Shown here: positions 1 through 7,988 of the stretch, one piece after another
How positions within the stretch are numbered: position 1 is the stretch's first letter
How the letters are laid out: each line of letters begins with the position of its first letter
NCBI GenBank assembly: GCA_951802115.1
Contig: CATOPL010000005.1
Span: 1-64,000, forward strand
DNA: 64,000 nucleotides
Source of the DNA: an uncultured Lachnospiraceae bacterium
Lineage (GTDB): Bacteria; Bacillota; Clostridia; Lachnospirales; Lachnospiraceae
Direction: 5' to 3'
Notes under the pieces: model-generated
Databases searched by the model: none
What the model saw: the letters and a program-made list of their open reading frames with translations, nothing else
Told to the model about the DNA's origin: nothing
Position numbers and translations under genes: made by a program

Positions 1-1207
1 CTTTTTCTGTTGCCGCCTGATCGGCCGCTTCCTCTGCTTTCTTCAGTTCTTCATCAGCCGCCGCTTTTTCTGTTTCCGCCGCTTTTAACTCCTGTCCTGC
101 AGTTTCAACAGCCTGAGCAGCTTCGTCACGTGCAGCCTGCAGTTCTTCGGCCTGTTTCTCTGCACTGATCAGCTCACCTTCGGCATTTGTAAGATCCTGC
201 TCCGCCGTATCTTTGGCAGCTTTGGCATCGGTAAGAGTCTGTTTCGCTTTGTCAGCCGCTGTTTTTGCATCCTCAAGAGCCTGTTCCGCAGCTTTCACTT
301 TATTATCTGCATCTGTTTTATTCGCCTCTGCTGCCGTCAGCTCGGTCTGCGCTTTTTCCAGTGCTTTCTGAGCCGCCTGTGCTGCTGCCTGCGCGTCCCC
401 GCTCAGCTCTGCACCTTCCCCGATCCCGTTTTCCGCCAGAATCTTCTGAAGCTGCTCCTGTGCTGCCGCCACTTTCGCTTTGGCATCTTCATAAGCGGCA
501 TCTGCCTGTTCTTTCTGTCCGGTCAGTGCCTGAAGAGAGGTCTTTGCCGTCTCTGTTTTTTCCTGCGCCGCCGCATCTGCTGTCTGAGCTTTTGTAAGCG
601 CTTCCTCTGCAGCGTCTGCATCCGCCTGTGCCTGTTTCTTTGCCGCATCCGCCGCCGCACTGTCTTCATAGACCACACGCTGTGCGCTCTCTGCCGCATC
701 CGCCTTTTCTTCCGCTGTCCCGGCATTTTCTTCCGTCGATGCCGCCGCTTTTTCGGCCTCTTCTTTTGCATACGAAACATTTTCGGCCATAGTTCCCATA
801 TAGCCTTCTTCGTCTTGTACGATATCGTTCAAATCTTCCTTTGCTGTTCCGGCTGCCTGATTCAGCTGATCCAGTTCTTCTACAGACTCCTGAAGATTCT
901 CAACTGCTTCTTTCGAAGTTTCCAGTGATTCTTTGATTTCTTCTTTGCTTTCCAAATCCTGATCCGCCACTGTATCCTGCGCCTCTGCAACTGCATCCTG
1001 CGCCTCTGCTGACGCATTGCTCACTTCCGCATTCGGTGTCTCTGTCTCCGGCGTCTCTTCCGGCGCTTCTTCTGACTCTGAATCTTTCGGTGCCTCCGGC
1101 AGTTCTCCTTCTGCCGCCGCCATTACCGGCGTACCTGCCGTAATAAAAGCCAGAATACCGATCCCGATGGAATTGATTACTTTCCTGTTTACCAGTCTGT
1201 TTTTCAT
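1..1207 (-). CDS. Secreted Ala/Glu-rich coiled-coil protein (partial)
   Basis: About 402 codons are visible and the frame is still open at the left window edge, so the C-terminus is missing. The N-terminus is a signal peptide: a basic start (MKNRLVNRK), a hydrophobic stretch of about 15 residues, then an AxA-type cleavage site near VMAAAEG around residue 30. An acidic segment follows, and from about residue 70 onward the chain is nearly all Ala, Glu, Lys, Gln and Asp in heptad-like runs (for example AAAQAAQKALEKA), which indicates a long coiled coil. No enzymatic motif is visible. Proteins of this type in Gram-positives often end in cell-wall-binding repeats or an anchor, but that part lies outside the window. 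The ATG directly follows the stop codon of the PilZ gene, so the two are probably co-translated. Function is unknown; a surface or cell-envelope structural role is inference. Confidence 0.85.
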   Translation of the reverse strand, partial: MKNRLVNRKVINSIGIGILAFITAGTPVMAAAEGELPEAPKDSESEEAPEETPETETPNAEVSNASAEAQDAVAEAQDTVADQDLESKEEIKESLETSKEAVENLQESVEELDQLNQAAGTAKEDLNDIVQDEEGYMGTMAENVSYAKEEAEKAAASTEENAGTAEEKADAAESAQRVVYEDSAAADAAKKQAQADADAAEEALTKAQTADAAAQEKTETAKTSLQALTGQKEQADAAYEDAKAKVAAAQEQLQKILAENGIGEGAELSGDAQAAAQAAQKALEKAQTELTAAEANKTDADNKVKAAEQALEDAKTAADKAKQTLTDAKAAKDTAEQDLTNAEGELISAEKQAEELQAARDEAAQAVETAGQELKAAETEKAAADEELKKAEEAADQAATEK

Positions 1208-1546
1208 TTACCTTCCCTCCTGATTTCCTTTCCATGCGATACTGTCAAAGAGATACTGCAGGACGTCGTCCGTAAATTTTTTCGCTGCGATTCCTGCCTT
1301 GTAGCTTCCGTCTTCCTGTCTGTCCTGGCGCGCCACATCCGCATACATGATCAATGTCTCGGTGACGATGATTACATCCTTTCCCTGAATGACAGGGCTT
1401 GCAGGTTCCATACGAATCCCAACCCCCAGAGGACTGACATCCTCCACCTGGACGTAGATCTTTTCCTGTGTGTCACACACTACGACCACCCCATTTGCCG
1501 GATAGGATATCCTGTCGATTTTCCTTCTCTCTTTCTCCTCCACCAC
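1208..1546 (-). CDS. PilZ domain protein
   Basis: A 112-residue protein consisting of essentially one PilZ domain, the c-di-GMP binding fold. The signature is present: an RRKIDR box near the N-terminus (R-x3-R) and DVSPLGVG (D-x-S-x2-G) about 30 residues later, followed by the beta-strand-rich remainder. PilZ proteins bind cyclic di-GMP and change the activity or location of a partner. The first codon is GTG at 1546, preceded by AAAGGA with 7-base spacing; a second GTG follows immediately. Its TAA stop is directly followed by the ATG of the secreted coiled-coil gene, so the two form a tight transcription unit. That suggests, as inference, c-di-GMP control of a surface protein or its export. 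Confidence 0.8.
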   Translation of the reverse strand: MVEEKERRKIDRISYPANGVVVVCDTQEKIYVQVEDVSPLGVGIRMEPASPVIQGKDVIIVTETLIMYADVARQDRQEDGSYKAGIAAKKFTDDVLQYLFDSIAWKGNQEGR

Positions 1547-1665
1547 TACTGATTCCTTTCTCTTCCGAACAGCCTTATTTTACTAGTACATTTTTATTGT
1601 AGCAAAGAGACTATCCTGCAAACTGACTCATTTTCGAAAATATTCGGGATTTCTGAGAAAAGGAC

Positions 1666-1706
1666 AAATAAAAATCCAGGATTGCCGCAAAATGCGACAA
1701 TCCCGG
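1666..1706 (-). terminator. Rho-independent terminator after the SARP-like gene
   Basis: On the minus strand a stem (GGGATTGTCGC pairing with GCGGCAATCC, one wobble) closes a small AT-rich loop and is followed by TTTTTATTT. It lies about 110 bases past the stop at 1817 and separates this gene from the PilZ unit. Confidence 0.75.
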
Positions 1707-1816
1707 CTCTTTATTTTCCATCAGCACTCTTATACTCAGGAAAGCATCCGAACCGTCTGTCAAATACAAAAAACAGATTTGTCCATGTATCTGCAGCTGC
1801 CGAATATCTGAATTGT

Positions 1817-2668
1817 CTATAAAACAAACTCATCCAGCTCCTGCGTCATATCTGCATAATACCACAGCTCTCCTTTACCGGAGCTTCTGTAATACGCCGT
1901 CTCGATCCGCTGAAAAATCACACTGCAGGATTTCATATCTGTTTTCGTAAGCATCAGGATAAAATGCCGGTTCCCATAACGTGTATACGCATCTCCAATC
2001 CGCAGAGAACTGCCGACAGCCTCTTTCAGAATCTGCATCTGCCCTGAAAGATCGATCTGCCTGCGTCCATCCTTCTTTCCTCTCATGCTCAACGTGAGAA
2101 ACATAAGAACCGCGTAAAACGTACTGCGCTGTTTGGCCCGCACGACCAGACGGCAGTAATCTACAAAGCTTGGGTATGTACAGTAATACGCGCCTTTTTT
2201 CCTTTCATCCCTGAAAATCGCTTTCTTAATATCATTTTTTCTTCCCATAAATATCTGGTCCATATTTCTCCATCCGGCCAGATCATTGATATTTTTTCTG
2301 TGATTTTCTTCCACGAGCTCCAATGCTTCAAAACACTCCTGCATCTCTGATGCAGGCGGGGTCCCCATCTCCCGCGCATACAGCTCCATCGTACTGTTGT
2401 AGAGTTCCACAGCCTCTTCATAACGATATACTTCCAGATTACATTGAATCAGCTTTGCCTGCCAGTTCTCAAACGGGTAGACAGCAGCCGCTCTGGAATA
2501 CAGAAGCAGAAGATTTTTATAATCTCTTTTCTTTCTATATTCTGTTTCCAGTTCCTGAATCGTATGGACATACAGCTCCTTATAATAATTCCCTTTATGA
2601 AAAAACCACATATCCGACTGATTTCCCGGAAGCAATTCTCCGCAGTACATCTCATTCGCTTTTTGCAT
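1817..2668 (-). CDS. SARP/BTAD-type regulator, C-terminal part (split by frameshift)
   Basis: A 283-residue frame holding the helical BTAD-like repeat region (about residues 1-125, TPR-like, with the typical GELLP and YEEAVELYN stretches) and a C-terminal domain of about 130 residues. The segment YGNRHFILMLTK and its context look like a degenerate GGDEF fold without the active-site signature. It has no DNA-binding domain of its own; that lies in the upstream overlapping frame at 2652-3077. The two frames join into one normal protein if the G9 tract at 2686-2694 is one base shorter. The first Met in this frame (2668) has no good ribosome binding site, which supports the view that it is the second half of one gene. 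Family role: transcriptional activator; target genes unknown. A terminator follows at 1666-1706. Confidence 0.75.
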   Translation of the reverse strand: MQKANEMYCGELLPGNQSDMWFFHKGNYYKELYVHTIQELETEYRKKRDYKNLLLLYSRAAAVYPFENWQAKLIQCNLEVYRYEEAVELYNSTMELYAREMGTPPASEMQECFEALELVEENHRKNINDLAGWRNMDQIFMGRKNDIKKAIFRDERKKGAYYCTYPSFVDYCRLVVRAKQRSTFYAVLMFLTLSMRGKKDGRRQIDLSGQMQILKEAVGSSLRIGDAYTRYGNRHFILMLTKTDMKSCSVIFQRIETAYYRSSGKGELWYYADMTQELDEFVL

Positions 2669-3077
2669 CAGCCGAATCCGCTGTACCCCCCCCCTCGACA
2701 GATTCTGCTTCTATGATTGTTTTTTCAAACTCCTGCACATCCAGCTGCAGAGGAGTACTGCTCTTAAAACAGCACCTCCCTTCGTTTAACTCCACATATT
2801 CATCATCCGGAAGCCCGCAGGAAACCAGCTGCTTTTTCAGGCGGTAAATCAGGTTATTCAGATTCCGGTTGCGGTTAGCCATATCCGCTTTCTCATTCCA
2901 GCTGTACAGATTGTCAATCAGTTCATTCTTTGCAATGCCACCTCTGACAGTCAGCAGAAGCATCTGCAGCAAACGTACTGATTTTGAATTTCCTGCTTTG
3001 TTAAAAGCAACCGGTTCTCCTCCATAATACATAGAAAATCCTCCCAGCATCTGTACGCGCAGTCTTTTTTCCTGCAT
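2652..3077 (-). CDS. SARP/BTAD-type regulator, N-terminal wHTH part (split by frameshift)
   Basis: A 141-residue frame carrying an OmpR/SARP-type winged helix: an initial beta strand (VQMLGGFSMYYGG), then SVRLLQMLLL, the helix LIDNLYSW and the recognition helix NLIYRLKKQL, ending in the linker LQLDVQEFEK that normally leads straight into the BTAD domain. The chain then reads into a G9 tract, encoding EGGG, and ends 12 codons later. The BTAD domain continues in another frame (1817-2668). It lies about 80 bases after cca and may share its transcript. It is either a genuine slip-strand (phase-variable) regulator, a pseudogene, or a homopolymer error in the sequence. Confidence 0.75.
   Translation of the reverse strand: MQEKRLRVQMLGGFSMYYGGEPVAFNKAGNSKSVRLLQMLLLTVRGGIAKNELIDNLYSWNEKADMANRNRNLNNLIYRLKKQLVSCGLPDDEYVELNEGRCCFKSSTPLQLDVQEFEKTIIEAESVEGGGTADSADAKSE
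2686..2694 (-). repeat. G9 homopolymer tract inside the regulator gene
   Basis: Nine consecutive C on the plus strand (G9 in the coding strand), exactly where the reading frame of the SARP-like gene breaks. Removing one G makes the winged-helix and BTAD halves continuous. Tracts of this length are typical slipped-strand sites and also typical sequencing-error sites. Confidence 0.85.
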
Positions 3078-3157
3078 ATTGACGATTACCTCCCTCCTGT
3101 TTGAAACAACTTTCCGCGATCCTGCCTATCCTTAACAAACCTCTGCTTCTGATCAAT

Positions 3158-4510
3158 TCATTCCCTGAGTTCTGCGTCAGATTGGTATCTGCAGGCTTCC
3201 TCCAGAAGCCATTCCTTTTCATTTTTCCCCGGATCCTCCAGCACCAGCTCCAGCAGATACTGCAGAATCTCACCAAGCTGCGGTCCTGAAGAAAATCCCT
3301 TTTCCATCAGGTCCCGTCCGCTCACAGCCAGCTGTTTTAGTGTAATGCAGTCTTTCTCTTTTAGAATCTGTTCATAAAGCTGACTGACCTTTTCCAGCGC
3401 CTTAAGTTTGGGCTCCTGCAGATCCGGATTCTGCGCCAGAATATCTGCCCGCTGTATCTTCAGATACATTGGAAACAGATCCTCGCCAATCTGATTCAGA
3501 GTCCTGCGCACACCTGCCAGAGTCAGCGACGGATGGTAATCATGACACCAAACGAGCTTCGATACCTGACGAATAGTCTCATTATCAAAACGCAGACGTT
3601 TCAGAATTTCCCGCGCCAGCTCTTCACTGACCAGCGGATGCCGTTTAAAATGATCGATTCCTTCCTCATCCGTCGTTTTTACCTCCGGTTTCCCAAAATC
3701 ATGAAAAAGCACTGACAGACGCAGAATCCGATCTGCCTCCACGTGTTTCAGCGCATGAATCGTATGCTCGCCAACCGAATAAATATGATGGGGATTGTTC
3801 TGCTCACACTCCATACACAGATCAAACTCCGGCAACACAGCACCGGTAAGGCCATTCTCCCAGGCATCCCTGAGCTTCTCCGGATAAGGAGAAACCAGAA
3901 TCTTCACCAGTTCCGCCTGTATCCGCTCCGCACTGACCTTGACAAGATTTCCGCACAGCTTACCAATCGCCGCCCTTGTATCCGCCTCCAGCTCGAAACC
4001 AAGCTGGGCGCTGAAACGTACGGCACGCATCATCCGCAGCGCATCTTCTGTAAAACGCTCCTCTGCACTGCCTACGCATCTTATGATTCCCTGCCTCAGA
4101 TCACCGACACCGTCAAAAGCGTCCACCAGTCCTTCTTTCTCATTGTATGCCATGGCATTAATCGTAAAATCACGGCGTTTCAAATCTTCCAGAAGACTCT
4201 TTGTAAACTGCACTTCTTTCGGATGACGACCGTCTTCATACTCCCCGTCCACCCGGTAGGTTGTCACTTCGAAACCCTCATTTTCCAGCATCACCGTCAC
4301 AGTTCCATGCTGAATCCCGGTATCAATGGTTTTTCTAAAAAGCGCTTTCACTTCCACAGGCGCTGCAGAAGTTGTAATATCCCAGTCTGCCGGCTCCCGT
4401 CCAAGAACCGCATCACGAACACACCCGCCAACGGCATAGGCTTCATGCCCTGCCGCGGCGAGTGTGCGGATAATCTTATTCACTTTTTCAGGAATCTGAA
4501 TCTTCATCAT
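3158..4510 (-). CDS. cca: CCA tRNA nucleotidyltransferase
   Basis: Adds or repairs the 3' CCA end of tRNAs in the cytoplasm. The N-terminal polymerase-beta-like head has the flexible loop and metal-binding motif (VGGCVRDAVLG, then DWDITTSA) near residues 25-50. It is followed by the RRDFTINAMAYN motif near 115 and the ERF-EDALRMMRAVRFSAQLGF neck around 155-175. An HD-type domain (LFHDFGKPEV near 275) follows; class II bacterial enzymes often carry this fused phosphohydrolase domain. An in-frame GTG at 4516 lies inside the ribosome binding site AAAGAAG, so the ATG at 4510 (or the next, at 4507) is the likely start. It follows proS by about 10 bases and is co-transcribed with it. Confidence 0.93.
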   Translation of the reverse strand: MMKIQIPEKVNKIIRTLAAAGHEAYAVGGCVRDAVLGREPADWDITTSAAPVEVKALFRKTIDTGIQHGTVTVMLENEGFEVTTYRVDGEYEDGRHPKEVQFTKSLLEDLKRRDFTINAMAYNEKEGLVDAFDGVGDLRQGIIRCVGSAEERFTEDALRMMRAVRFSAQLGFELEADTRAAIGKLCGNLVKVSAERIQAELVKILVSPYPEKLRDAWENGLTGAVLPEFDLCMECEQNNPHHIYSVGEHTIHALKHVEADRILRLSVLFHDFGKPEVKTTDEEGIDHFKRHPLVSEELAREILKRLRFDNETIRQVSKLVWCHDYHPSLTLAGVRRTLNQIGEDLFPMYLKIQRADILAQNPDLQEPKLKALEKVSQLYEQILKEKDCITLKQLAVSGRDLMEKGFSSGPQLGEILQYLLELVLEDPGKNEKEWLLEEACRYQSDAELRE

Positions 4511-4520
4511 AATCACTTCT

Positions 4521-5957
4521 TTAATATGCTTTTCCCCAGTAAACCAGTTTCCGGGCCGGCTTCCCGCAGCAGACGCATTTATCAGCTATCCGGTTCTGCT
4601 CAAAAGGCATGCAGCGGCTGGTTGCAGCGGTGTCTTCTTTAATCTTATCCTCGCAGGCCTGATCTCCACACCACATAGCCCTGATAAACCCAGGACGACT
4701 TTCGACCGTATCCTTGAATTCTTCGTAAGTCACAGCATCATAAGTATGAGCATCTCTGTGAGCACGGGCCCGTTCCAGCATCTCCTTCTGCATTGTCTCA
4801 AGAATCTCAGAAAGTTTTGTCTCCACTTCATCCAGAGAGACGGCAATCTTTTCCCTCGTATCCCGTCGTACAATAACAGCCTGATTCGCCTCTATTTCCT
4901 TGGGGCCGATCTCAATTCGGGTGGGAATCCCCCTTATCTCCTGCTCTGCAAATTTCCAGCCCGGACTTTTATCTGTATCGTCTACTTTCAGTCGGAACCT
5001 TTTTGACAGACGATCACGAAGTTCATATGCCTTATCAAGAACGCCTTCCTTCTGCTGTGCAACAGGCACAATCACAGTTTCCACCGGCGCGATCCTCGGC
5101 GGCAGAACGAGACCGGAGTCGTCCCCATGAACCATAATAATGGCGCCGATCATACGGGTGGTCATACCCCAGGACGTCTGATAAACATATTTTAACTGAT
5201 TATCCTTATCCGTATACTGAATGCCGAAAGCTTTTGCAAAGCCGTCGCCGAAGTTATGGCTGGTACCAGACTGAAGCGCTTTACCGTCGTGCATCAGAGA
5301 TTCGATGGTATATGTCGCCTCCGCACCGGCAAACTTTTCTTTATCTGTCTTCTGGCCCTTGATCACCGGGATTGCCAGCACTTCCTCGCAAAAGTCCGCA
5401 TAGACATTCAGCATCCGCTCCGTCCGCTCCTTAGCTTCTTCAGCCGTGGCATGCGCCGTGTGGCCCTCCTGCCAGAGAAACTCCCTGGAACGCAGAAACG
5501 GCCTGGTCGTCTTCTCCCAGCGGACAACTGAACACCACTGGTTGTAATTTTTGGGCAAATCGCGATAAGAATGAATCTCGTTGGCATAAAAATCACAGAA
5601 TAACGTCTCCGAAGTAGGCCGTACGCACATCCGCTCCTGCAGCGGCTCCAGTCCGCCGTGAGTTACCCATGCCACTTCCGGCGCAAAGCCTTCTACATGA
5701 TCCTTTTCTTTCTGCAGCAAACTTTCCGGAATAAACATGGGCAGATACACATTCTCCACACCGGTCTCCTTGAACCGCCGGTCCAGTTCTTTCTGAATAT
5801 TTTCCCATATCGCATAGCCGGCCGGTTTAATAACCATACATCCTTTAACACTTGTATAATCAATCAACTCCGCCTTCTTCACTACGTCCGTATACCACTG
5901 GGCGAAGTCTACGTCCATGGAAGTAATATCTTTCACAAGCTTCTTGTCTTTTGCCAT
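4521..5957 (-). CDS. proS: Prolyl-tRNA synthetase (eukaryote/archaeal type)
   Basis: Charges tRNA-Pro with proline. At 478 residues it is the short form (ProS type 3) found in many Clostridia, without the editing insertion of the long bacterial form. Class II catalytic motifs are visible: [12 protein letters not shown] near 70, the motif 2 region [20 protein letters not shown] around 140-160, and [15 protein letters not shown] near 235. The anticodon-binding domain occupies about 290-390. The chain ends with the typical zinc-binding C-terminal domain (several Cys including CVCCGKP) and a terminal tyrosine (YWGKAY). The 170-base leader shows no T-box signature. It is the first gene of the proS-cca unit and divergent from the permease gene at 6129. 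Confidence 0.95.
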   Translation of the reverse strand: MAKDKKLVKDITSMDVDFAQWYTDVVKKAELIDYTSVKGCMVIKPAGYAIWENIQKELDRRFKETGVENVYLPMFIPESLLQKEKDHVEGFAPEVAWVTHGGLEPLQERMCVRPTSETLFCDFYANEIHSYRDLPKNYNQWCSVVRWEKTTRPFLRSREFLWQEGHTAHATAEEAKERTERMLNVYADFCEEVLAIPVIKGQKTDKEKFAGAEATYTIESLMHDGKALQSGTSHNFGDGFAKAFGIQYTDKDNQLKYVYQTSWGMTTRMIGAIIMVHGDDSGLVLPPRIAPVETVIVPVAQQKEGVLDKAYELRDRLSKRFRLKVDDTDKSPGWKFAEQEIRGIPTRIEIGPKEIEANQAVIVRRDTREKIAVSLDEVETKLSEILETMQKEMLERARAHRDAHTYDAVTYEEFKDTVESRPGFIRAMWCGDQACEDKIKEDTAATSRCMPFEQNRIADKCVCCGKPARKLVYWGKAY

Positions 5958-6128
5958 ATCCGTAAATTCTCCTTATTCATAACAATTCTAAACTGATTTT
6001 CATTGTAAAAAGGATTGTGAGGTTTGTCAAGTGCAGATGCGTGAAGTTTAAATATGGAAGTCCTTCCAATACTTAGCTGCCATATTCCGTTTCGATTTGC
6101 AGATACTGTATATAACGGAGGTGAACCC

Positions 6129-7070
6129 ATGAAATTACAGACCAGACTTTATTTTCAAAAAACAGGTATTTTGCTGGCAGTTTATCTGATGCTTCGTTTT
6201 CTGCTGCCTGTCATTCTGCCTTTTTTTCTTGCATGGGTCACTGTCGGATGTCTGACTTTCTTGCAGAAAAAATTCCAGATACGTCTTTTCTCTCTGGGAA
6301 TCTTCTATATTCTGCTGTTTCTTCTGCTTCTTGGCATCTCCGTTTTCTGCGGCTGCTTTCTGCTGTACGAACCCTGCTGCCGCCTGCTTCCGGTCTGTCA
6401 GAGTTACTGGACACGGTTTTCTGAGTATCTTGCCTGGCTGCCTGGATCCCTGTCCGGACACCTTGCGGTTCTCATGCCCGCCGCGCTTTCCTGTATGTTC
6501 GGTATTTTTTTATATTTGATTTCTGTTCTGCTCTTTGCCAGGGACTGGGATCACTTTCACGCACTGCTCTATAAACTTCCGTTCGCTGTTCCGGTCTCCA
6601 ACGCCGGCAGACGAATTCTCCAGTGCGTAAAAGGCTGGATTCATGCACAGTTTCGAATCATGATCATCGTATCACTGGAATGCGCCGTCGGATATTATTT
6701 TCTGCGCATCCCTGGCTTTCCCTTCTGGGCCGTTCTTACCGGCATTATCGATGCTCTCCCGGTCTTCGGAACCGGAACCGTCTTCTTTCCATGGATCGTC
6801 ATCGTCATCCTGCAGGGAGACTATACGTTCGCGCTGTGGCTGGCTCTTCTCTATCTGATCACCTGGATGACCCGGGAACTGCTGGAACCGAAACTTCTGG
6901 GTGACGGACTCGGACTGCTGCCGATCTGTTTTCTTATGTCCGTGATCGCCGGACTTAAATTGTTCGGAGCCCTCGGCTTTTTCTCCGGGCCCTTTGGAGT
7001 GCTGCTCATACGGGAGCTCTGGATTGAACTGGAGATGTCCAGCTCCCAGAGAAGCAACCTGAATCTTTAA
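6129..7070 (+). CDS. AI-2E/YtvI-family membrane protein
   Basis: A 313-residue polytopic membrane protein of the AI-2E transporter superfamily. Hydrophobic segments cover most of the chain: two near residues 10-35, one near 50-75, one near 120-145, then a cluster of four after about 190. The segment DALPVFGTGTVFFPW near 220-235 matches the conserved region of the sporulation protein YtvI and relatives. Family members have been linked to export or ion transport, and YtvI to sporulation; the substrate here is unknown. The start was chosen at the ATG with GGAGGTG six bases upstream, which is further downstream than the longest open frame allows. Its stop overlaps the convergent pseudouridine synthase gene by 4 bases. 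Confidence 0.8.
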   Translation: MKLQTRLYFQKTGILLAVYLMLRFLLPVILPFFLAWVTVGCLTFLQKKFQIRLFSLGIFYILLFLLLLGISVFCGCFLLYEPCCRLLPVCQSYWTRFSEYLAWLPGSLSGHLAVLMPAALSCMFGIFLYLISVLLFARDWDHFHALLYKLPFAVPVSNAGRRILQCVKGWIHAQFRIMIIVSLECAVGYYFLRIPGFPFWAVLTGIIDALPVFGTGTVFFPWIVIVILQGDYTFALWLALLYLITWMTRELLEPKLLGDGLGLLPICFLMSVIAGLKLFGALGFFSGPFGVLLIRELWIELEMSSSQRSNLNL

Positions 7071-7813
7071 CACTGCGGCAGTTCCGGACGACCGTCCATA
7101 GCAGGATGTATATCGGCATGCAAAAATGACGGTTCTTCCTGCACATCCATTCTTTTTTTCGTCTTTGGATGCCAAAAGCAGATTCTGCAGGCGCAGAGCA
7201 TCAGCTGTCTGCAGGCCGCATCTGCTTTTCCGTATTTCCGATCCCCTGCAACAGGAGCTCCTGCATGGGCAAGCTGTACACGGATCTGATGATGGCGTCC
7301 TGTCCGGAGACGAATCTTCACAAGACTCTTTTCTTCCTGTTCTTTTATGACCTCATAGGCAAGCTCACACCGCTTCGCCCCTTTCGTCTTGGCCGAAACG
7401 ACCCGTGAGGTATTGGTCCGTCCGTCTTTTAAAAGATAATCCACCAAAATACCGTTTGGAGAAGGCAGTTTTCCACATACCACCGCCTGATACCACTTTT
7501 CCGTGTGGACATGATCGCTGATCTGCCGGCACAGGTCCGACGCCACGTATTCTGTCTTCGCCACCAGAAAGATCCCCTCCACCGGCTGGTCCAGCCGGTT
7601 TATAAGACGCAGACAAATATCTTTCATTCCTCTTTCAGCCAGATCATTCCGCAGCAGACTCATCACATCCGGCTCCGATATCCTCGCACTCTGCACCGCT
7701 GTTCCTGACGCCTTCCATACAACAAGCAGTTCTTCATCCTCATACAAAATTCTGTACTTTTTCACTTTCCGGTTGCTCCTTTTCACTATACGTCGTTCAT
7801 GAGGCAACGGCAT
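7067..7813 (-). CDS. RluA-family RNA pseudouridine synthase
   Basis: Isomerises specific uridines in rRNA or tRNA to pseudouridine. A 248-residue protein with the RluA-family catalytic segment INRLDQPVEG near residues 90-100, whose Asp is the nucleophile, and the later RTGRHHQIRVQLAHAG block near 170-185 with KYG shortly after. It lacks the N-terminal S4 domain of larger RluA proteins. Two starts are plausible: ATG at 7813 (GGAG 9 bases upstream) or an in-frame GTG 16 codons later that has AAGGAG. The RNA target cannot be told from sequence. It lies downstream of pgi, separated by a hairpin element at 7870-7964. Confidence 0.88.
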   Translation of the reverse strand: MPLPHERRIVKRSNRKVKKYRILYEDEELLVVWKASGTAVQSARISEPDVMSLLRNDLAERGMKDICLRLINRLDQPVEGIFLVAKTEYVASDLCRQISDHVHTEKWYQAVVCGKLPSPNGILVDYLLKDGRTNTSRVVSAKTKGAKRCELAYEVIKEQEEKSLVKIRLRTGRHHQIRVQLAHAGAPVAGDRKYGKADAACRQLMLCACRICFWHPKTKKRMDVQEEPSFLHADIHPAMDGRPELPQC

Positions 7814-7869
7814 ACAATCTTACTCCTGCGGCAAGTCCTGCATAAGATCATCCTGCACAGATCAAAAAA

Positions 7870-7964
7870 GCTGCTGCAAATATGCCCGCGTCCCCATAAC
7901 CGCTGTCCGCTCCAATCCACACAGAATTGTTGGCTACGAGAACTGATCCGCATATTGCAGCAGC
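7870..7964 (-). other. Long inverted repeat with T-run (terminator-like or structured RNA)
   Basis: Arms GCTGCTGCAATATGC and GCATATTTGCAGCAGC (one bulged base) enclose about 64 bases; on the minus strand the second arm is followed by TTTTTT. It sits in the gap between pgi and the pseudouridine synthase gene, so it could end pgi transcription. The large loop is unusual for a plain terminator. Confidence 0.5.
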
Positions 7965-7988
7965 CCTGCAGATTACATAAAATTCATA

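Noticed and set aside
3743-4642. A 299-codon open frame on the plus strand
   Set aside because: Antisense to cca and the end of proS; no recognisable domain.
5957-6128. Possible T-box leader for proS
   Set aside because: The proS leader is under 170 bases and contains neither the T-box consensus nor a terminator/antiterminator pair.
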